64,000 nt of DNA. Source: Blakeslea trispora. Its lineage: Eukaryota; Mucoromycota; Mucoromycetes; Mucorales; Choanephoraceae. The position numbers and the translations under genes were made by a program. Positions within the stretch are counted from its first letter, which is position 1. Every line of letters starts with the position of its first letter. This document shows, piece after piece, positions 57,585 to 64,000 of this stretch. The notes under the pieces were generated by a model. The model saw nothing but the letters and a program-made list of their open reading frames with translations, was not told where the DNA came from and ran no database searches. The stretch covers positions 103,501 through 167,500 of the forward strand of contig JAIWNE010000071.1 in the NCBI GenBank assembly GCA_025331445.1, in the 5' to 3' direction.

Positions 57585-58176
57585 TGTTGTGAGAGTAAGA
57601 ATGAAACAGAGAAATCCTTTAGAACTCGTATAGGTTTATTAAAGAAAAATCAGATGTCGTTTATAGCTATGGATTATCTAGGTATTTATATCTTTTAGGT
57701 CGGATAAACTGATTCTATCATTTAGAGATGATCAGGGATTCTATTTTAATATCGAGGATACGGAACACTATATCATTGACCATGTCTCAGATATTCAGTC
57801 TACTCAGCTCTCAGGTCATAGCTGATCTGAGATGGTAAGATAGAAAAAATTGTTTTAATAAATTCTTTAGCACCATCTTGTCATTTTCATTGTCACATCA
57901 ATTCTGATTCGGTATAGCTGATATTAATAGTTTATCCACATCGATAAGGCCTGAGTCCCGAGAGCCAATTGGTCTATTTGATATATGATCCAATTTGTCT
58001 CTCAAGTTAGCATCATATTAGAATCGATCTCTAAAGGATAGATAGATGAAGTAGACATTGATCTATTACAGTTACTCTAGTTCTATTCTAGACTCTATGT
58101 CCAGATATAGTATGTATAATAATACTTTGTATCATTTATTTCGTAATCAGTATATAGATTCTAAATGTTCACAACA
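57585..58176 (-). repeat. 3' LTR of Ty3 element 'C'
   Basis: TGTTGTGAGAG...TTCACAACA; its ends form a short inverted repeat. Same family as the solo LTRs at 12860 and 19584. Confidence 0.97.
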
Positions 58177-58392
58177 TTACCCTCCACCAGAGTCAATCTA
58201 TCTTTGATAGTTGTAATCGGCTCTTAAAAGTGAACATTTTGATTCATGCGCATAAAAGTAATTTGCTTTTGCTGAATTCTATTATTGACTGTGACATATG
58301 GTATGCAACGTTCTTTAATCAGAGTCTAGTGTTTTTATGTTATGTTCTGTAAGGAGATTTTTCTTTTGTTTTCTTCTCTTATCAATCACAAA

Positions 58393-61300
58393 TTACTTTC
58401 TAAGTCTTTTACTAGCTCTTGTAGAAACAGATGCTGTCTCTCTGCTCTTTGAGGCAGGAGTTGTTCTCTTGTTCGTTCCTGTCATTGTTATTGTACCTTT
58501 CTGATTCTTGTTGGATGCAGGAATGTCCTTTACTTTTTCGGCATTTCTTTCTTGCTCCAGTAATTTCAGCTTTTCAATTTTGGCCCAGTAACGATCAATG
58601 ATGGTTGGATCAGTGAAACTAGAGATAGGCTCCCAAGTGTTTGCTCTTTCTCCGAATTCAGCCCATTTGACCAAAATTCTCTGTTACCTGGTTTGCCTCT
58701 ATGATCGCGAATATCTTCCACTGTGAAGTATTCATCTTCAATTGCTGATTCATCAATTGTGACTATTTTTAATTCCGAAGGTACATAGTTGCGATGCAAT
58801 AATTCATTTTGCTCATCTTTTAATTCGCATGATCCGCCTTTATTTCTTCTTGCTATAGTATAAGGACCTTCATAGATAGGTGCAAGTTTGCTTGGTCTCT
58901 TTTGCAGTCTTACCATAACATGTGTGCCGGGTTCAATATCGACCATCATGTTCTTTGTGTCGAACCTCTTGCTACATTCCTCATTTATCTTCTTTGTTCT
59001 TTCAAAGACAGCTGGGAAGACCAACTTCTCCATGTGATCAATGCGCTGTTCGAGATCTTCACGCGTCATCATATCCTTAGGGAGTGGATTATTGTTCTTT
59101 TCTTCATAGTCTTTCGGTAAGCCGACTTTACGTGCAAACATCAATGAGAAGGGTGAACTCAACGTCTTGTTTTTCACAGCGTTGTTGATAGAAAGCTGTA
59201 CTACAGGTAGATAATGATCCCAGTCTTTACTATTCGATTTACACATCTTTCTCAGCGTGTTTTCAACTATTTTCACACTAGCTTCAGCACTTCCATTACC
59301 TCTAGGATGATAGGGTGTGGAGTATCTGCGATCAATGCCGAGCTTTTGAGATATTGATTCAAGTAATGCATTATGATAAGCTCTGCCATTGTCTGATTGT
59401 AATATGCGAGGAAATCCATAATCACCAAAGATCTGCATGAATGTATTAGCAATGGTATCCGATTGTTGATTCTTAAGTGCTCTGACGATTACATATTTTG
59501 TGCAGATGTCAGTCAAGACCAAAATTTCAGTATATCCATTATCAGTGACCGGTAAAGGACCTAGAGAGTCTACTGATACATGATCAAATGGCCTCATTGC
59601 AACGATACTTGTCAATGGGTGGTAACCTCTTTTGGATATGTTGTGCTTTTGGCATTCAGGACATGAGCTTACAATTTCCTTGGCTTCTTGATATATGTTA
59701 GTCCAATGGAGTCCTTGAGAGTGTAGTTCACGAACGATGGCATGACTACCGAAATGTCCAAAAGTATGTGTCTCTCGCAAGAGCTTTTCTCTTTCAGTCT
59801 CAGGCGGAGTGAAGTAATCAAGTGCATCTTTAGTTTGCTCGACTAGTTTGGTGGTAAGAACATGCAGGTTCTTGTCTCTGCTATATTTCTTTCTACGAAC
59901 GGCAACTCTTTTGATTTTTGCTACTTGATCTTTTTGTTTTTGACTGCCAGTGCTACCCTCCACCAGTTTGTGATCACTCTGAAAATGTTCAAGAGGGGAA
60001 TACAAACGACTTAACAAATCTGGTAGTTTGAGGAGAATACCCGGAATATGCACCGCATCAAAGTCATAAGTGAGAATTTCTTCGAACCAATTCAACATCA
60101 TGTGATTGCAATCTCGTTGTGTATGCATATATGTCAATGCTTTATGATCTGTGTGCAAAGTAAATCTGCATCCCCAAATATATTGATGGAAGCGACGAAA
60201 GGCCATCAGAACACCATACAATTCACGACGAGTAGCACTCCATCTGCGCTGTGAGGATGATAGAGCATTGGATACAAAACTGATGTATCTGTCCCGACCC
60301 TTATCATCTCTCTGAAACAACACAGCAGAAATTCCATATTGAGAAGCATCAGAAGCAACGAAGAATTCTTTTGTAAAATCAGGATAGTGAAGCAACATGC
60401 TTGAGTGCAATATTTCTTTCAAGGCATTGAAGCTCTTGTCTTGCTCATCGGACCACAATTCTTCTACATTCTTTGCATGGCTCAATCTAGTTAATGGCTC
60501 AGCAACAGTAGAGATCATTGGTACGAATTCCCTGAAGTAATTGATTAGACCCATAAACTGCTGAATGTGTTTCGCTGTGTTAGGCACTGGCCATGATTCA
60601 ACGTTAGTGAGTTTGGCTTTATCAACATAATCCCATCTGCATTGACCACAAATCCTAGCATCCTAACTGATTGCTGAAACCATACACATTTCTTTGGATT
60701 CAATATCAATTTAGCATTAGTCAATCTGTCTATTACCATTGCGACGTCTTTAGCATGTTGTTCGGGTGTTTCACTGGCCACTATACAATCATCAACAAAA
60801 GATTGTACGCAATCCATACCCTCAAACAAAATGGCCATGACCTTACAGAATTGCGAAGTCAAGCTCTTCAAACCAAAGCATCCCTTGATAAAGCAGTATT
60901 GCTGTCCATTATGAGAGAATGTTAACTTGTGTGAATCTGGAGGATGTATCTTAAAACGATGGTAAGCGTTAGAGAGATCGAGTGTAGAGAATACCTTCTT
61001 GCCTCTCAAGTTTTCAAATATGTTTCTCACCAGTGGCACTTCAAAGTTATATGTTGGTGGTAGGATCTTATTCAATAGTCTCACATCCAAACATGCACGA
61101 TGGCTTACAATTTCACCCTGTTTGTTCTTTTTTGGTACGAGTAACAACGGACTGTTAAAGGAAGTATTGACACCACACTTCTCTATTGTTTTTGTTTTAA
61201 GCCATTCTTTTATCTGTTCATCTAGGACAGGTCTCAATGTATGTGGAATACTGTACTGACGACGATATGCTGTTGCTCCTTCAGGCGTGGGCAACTTTAC

Positions 61301-61807
61301 AATGGATTCCGGAATAGGACAATACGACTCTACTGGTATTTTTTGGTTATTATCAGTGTTATCTTGGATGGATACCATAAACTGTGCAGCCTCCTTTTGT
61401 GATCCAGCAGGTGAGTTATCAGGTTCAGGTGTATCAGTAGTCACGATGTTTGCATTTGAAAAAATAGAGTCTTTATCACTAGGATCAGCACTATCGTCTT
61501 CAAGATTATAAGCAACACCTGTAAGTGCAATACCCATCTTACTCATAATGTCCGTACCAAGAAGAATGTCAAAGTCAAAACTATCGTTAAAATCCATGAC
61601 TTCAAATTGATGTTTGAAGGAAATTCCATTTGTATATTTTATTGTTAAAGGATCTGTAAGTCCAATGCGAGATATCTTATTGTCTTTTGATAAGCAATTA
61701 AAGTAACCATTAACATTCTTATTTATATTGAAAAGATGTAATTTATTTCTTAGAGATTCTAATTTGATAAAAGTGTGTGTGCTACCCGTATCGATCTTCG
61801 CCACCAT
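58393..61807 (-). pseudogene. Ty3 'C' Pol: protease, RT, RNase H, integrase, chromodomain; two frameshifts
   Basis: Protease (MVAKIDTGSTHTFI; ILLGTDIMSKMG) opens the frame. RT follows with FSTLDLSNAYHRFKI, FGLKSLTSQFCKVM and FVDDCIVAS at the active site (FVDD rather than YVDD). A frame change near 60625 leads to RNase H (FFVASDASQYGISAVLF; LHTDHKALTYM) and integrase (HTFGHFGSHAIVRELH...CPECQKH zinc site; VSVDSLGPLP, LQSDNGRAYH, GNGSAEASVKIVEN for the catalytic D, D, E). The tail is a chromodomain (FTVEDIRDHRG, then LVKWAEFGERANTWEP), broken by one missing T in a T-run at about 58676. A basic C-terminus follows (RASKRLRK). The chromodomain places it among chromoviruses, which target heterochromatin in other fungi. 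Confidence 0.93.
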
Positions 61808-61858
61808 CTTAATGTTCTCTATAATAATGTATGTATGTGAGTTAAAAGTGTCATCTAG

Positions 61859-63312
61859 TCATGCATCTTTCTCTCTCTTCTCGCTTATGTGCTTACAGTC
61901 AAAACTATCAACTTCCATGTCGTTTTTGTCTTCATCATTGTTCTTGTCTTTATCTTTATCTGATCTGTCACTCTCAGCAGAGGTAATAGCCAGTACGCTA
62001 GGTTTATTGCATTTGTGTCCGGGCTTCCAAGGCTCACGGCAAAAACGACAAGGATTGTTACCAGTATTCGTCAAGCCAGTCTTGTTCTTCTCTTGATTGA
62101 TCTTGCTCAAAGTGTAACATTTTTCAGTAGTATGAGAGTCATTGTGGCCATGCATCTTACACATGTACTTCTTGGAAGTGCCAGCTCTAGGATAAGGTTT
62201 GATCATATCTACTTGTCTTTCTTTGTTTCTCATTCGTCTCTCATCACGGCTACCATGCTCAGATCTACTTGTAGTCCGGCCAGTATCTTTGTTCGGCAAG
62301 AGCGAAGTGGAAATAGTATAGTTGGATGCATCATCACCAAGCACATCTCGAGCCAAGTCAGCAATGTTTTCAACGGTCCAAAGATTTGATTCTTCAGCAT
62401 GTCTTCCCAAGTGATTTATACAAGCTAGTCTTGCTAAAGTCTGCACAGGAGAAGTCAAAGACGCCAAAAAACGATCGGCAACCCTAGGGTCATCCTTGTG
62501 AATCCCGGCCAAATGTACTGCTTGCAAAAACCTGTTGGTGTATGCTCCAATTGATTCATTCGATTTCATAGTCATGGTAAATACTTGATTATTATATTCA
62601 TGGGCTTTAAATTTGGAACCATAATGCTTCTTGAATAGCTTTCTAGCCTCAGACCAGGTGTTACAGTTCTTAAGACTTGATTGAGTCCATGCATCGTCTC
62701 CAAAGGGCAAACACAAAGGAATATACCTCTTCCAGACTTTTTCAATCTCTTGTGAACTTGAAAAGATAACGTTCTCGAATGTACGCAAAAAATGTTCTTC
62801 AGACTCGAATGCCTCTTCATTGGGAAAGGGCTTATGGGGATTGGACAACAGTTGATATTTTGGGAGATCTCTACGGCTTAATGACAATCCGTTCGAGCCA
62901 CCACTACCAGAACTAACCACCTTTGAGTAAGATGTAGGTTTGTGATCAAAAGTAGACATCATGTTTTGATATTCGGAAACAGCTTTTATACCGGTCTTGA
63001 TCTTGTTCATCTCCAACAGCCAGCCGTCAGCTTCAGTGTCATTACCAGCAACTCTTGCAGCACTATACTTTGCTATAGCTTTTGTCATCTGATTACGCAA
63101 CGAAGTCAAGCCATCGCCAATAGCATCTTGTTCTTGTACAGGGTCATCCATCACCAAGTCATCCAAGTCAAAGTCTTCAGCTTCATCCAATTGCATCGAA
63201 GCCGAATCCTTACCAGTAGACTCATCACCTTGTGTATTGTTTTCATTATTCTTGAGTTTATCTCCAGGAGGACCAGAAGGACCAGGGGAAACAGAGGAAC
63301 AGAATCGGACAT
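61859..63312 (-). CDS. Ty3 'C' Gag with zinc finger, ending in a TGA-CTA readthrough context
   Basis: Capsid-like region with YSAARVAGNDTEADGWLLEM, EEHFLRTFENVIFSSSQE, WTQSSLKNCNTWSEARKLF and a nucleocapsid part with two Cys-His clusters (YMCKMHGHNDSHTTEKC; CRFCREPWKPGHKC). The frame is open from about 63290 without an ATG until 63196. An ATG at 63312 (MSDSV) is in another frame, separated by what looks like a short duplication near 63295, so the real start is uncertain. The stop is TGA at 61861-61859. The next in-frame codons read straight on into the protease frame without another stop. Confidence 0.88.
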
Positions 63313-63344
63313 CTTGTAGTCACCAAGTTATTAAAGGAAAAAAA

Positions 63345-63935
63345 TGTTGTGAGTGTAAGAATGAAACAGAGAAATCCTTTAGAACTTGTATAGTTTATTG
63401 AAGAAAAATCAGATGTCGTTTATAGCTATGGAATATCTAGGTATTTATATCTTTTAGGTCGGATAAACTGATTCTATCATCTAGAGATGATCAGGGAATC
63501 TATTTTAATATCGAGGATACGGAACACTATATCATTGACCATGTCTCAGATATTCAGTCTACTCAGCTCTCAGGTCATAGCTGATCTGAGATGGTAAGAT
63601 AGAAAAAATTGTTTTAATAAATTCTTTAGCACCATCTTGTCATTTTCATTGTCACATCAATTCTGATTCGGTATAGCTGATATCAATAGTTTATCCACAT
63701 CGATAAGGCCTGAGTCCCGAGAGCCAATTGGTCTATTTGATATATGATCCAATTTGTCTCTCAAGTTAGCATCATATTAGAATCGATCTCTAAAGGATAG
63801 ATAGATGAAGTAGACATTGATCTATTACAGTTACTCTAGTTCTATTCTAGACTCTATGTCCAGATATAGTATGTATAATAATACTTTGTATCATTTATTT
63901 CGTAATCAGTATATAGATTCTAAATGTTCACAACA
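63345..63935 (-). repeat. 5' LTR of Ty3 element 'C'
   Basis: 591 bases, TGTTGTGAGTG...TTCACAACA, nearly identical to 57585-58176. Confidence 0.97.
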
Positions 63936-63937
63936 GT

Positions 63938-64000
63938 GAAGAAATGCAGTTCAAGGCAAATGATTCTTTTGTTGGTAATTTGCGCACTGCAAAAATTGCA
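63938..64000 (+). pseudogene. Second Helitron PIF1 helicase copy, fragment at the window edge
   Basis: EEMQFKANDSFVGN then RTAKIA, matching the Helitron helicase at 20810-20868 with a few differences in DNA and one or two in protein. It begins directly at the LTR border and continues beyond the window. Confidence 0.9.

Larger units (their letters stand above)
57585..63935 (-). mobile_element. Ty3/gypsy chromovirus-type retrotransposon 'C', both LTRs present
   Basis: Two LTRs of 592 and 591 bases (57585-58176, 63345-63935) enclose Gag, protease, RT, RNase H, integrase and a chromodomain on the minus strand. By eye the LTRs differ by about seven substitutions and one single-base indel (about 1.3%), so insertion was recent. 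A polypurine tract (ggtggaggg) adjoins the 3' LTR at 58177-58192. Flanking pentamers (acaac, gtgaa) do not match. Confidence 0.96.

Noticed and set aside
1..64000. Bacterial-type operons, integrons, phage or rRNA genes
   Set aside because: Introns, eukaryotic single-copy genes and fungal transposons throughout; no such features seen.

Overview
The window looks like nuclear DNA of a filamentous fungus, most likely an early-diverging one (Mucoromycota, probably Mucorales). It is AT-rich, with many short spliceosomal introns (gtaag-type donors, tag acceptors). It carries single-copy eukaryotic genes, including a JMJD6 orthologue that is uncommon in Dikarya, and a dense mix of Ty3, DIRS, Helitron, CACTA, MULE, hAT and mariner transposons. 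Species cannot be fixed from the sequence alone.

Bases 1-11.6 kb are a compact host-gene block: a PA-TM-RING ubiquitin ligase missing its 5' end (+), the Mre11-complex subunit NBS1/nibrin (+, eight exons), a JMJD6 hydroxylase/demethylase (-) whose stop lies 19 bases from the NBS1 stop, a small four-helix membrane protein (-), and the nucleoporin NUP159/NUP214 (-).

From 11.6 kb to the end almost everything is mobile DNA, much of it nested, and insertions can be placed to the base by target-site duplications (TSDs). A decayed hAT (12.1-14.0 kb) holds a solo LTR. A Helitron RepHel gene (16.6-21.3 kb) holds a solo LTR of the same family in its helicase exon. A Ty3 element, 'A' (31.7-21.5 kb, minus), is split by an unrelated solo LTR (28.1-29.0 kb) and by a 4.9-kb CACTA element (22.1-27.0 kb) in its integrase. 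A MULE transposase fused to an OTU-type cysteine protease domain (36.1-32.0 kb, minus) has a third kind of solo LTR in its first exon. Ty3 element 'B' (36.1-40.7 kb, plus) is followed by a Tc1/mariner with palindromic arms (40.9-42.5 kb) and a decayed DIRS element (43.3-47.7 kb). A structurally complete 8.7-kb CACTA (48.5-57.3 kb) sits in a small minisatellite. The last element is a young chromodomain Ty3, 'C' (57.6-63.9 kb, minus), joined at its right edge to a second Helitron helicase copy that runs off the window.

The most interesting points are: a Gag-Pol boundary in Ty3 'C' that is one in-frame TGA in the known readthrough context TGA-CTA-G; the FAR1/MULE/SWIM-like/OTU multidomain protein; an LTR family caught as two solo LTRs with perfect TSDs and one full element without a TSD, implying recombination; a strong excess of C-to-T-type nonsense changes across several element classes; and two CACTA elements with different second genes, one with an AT-hook.
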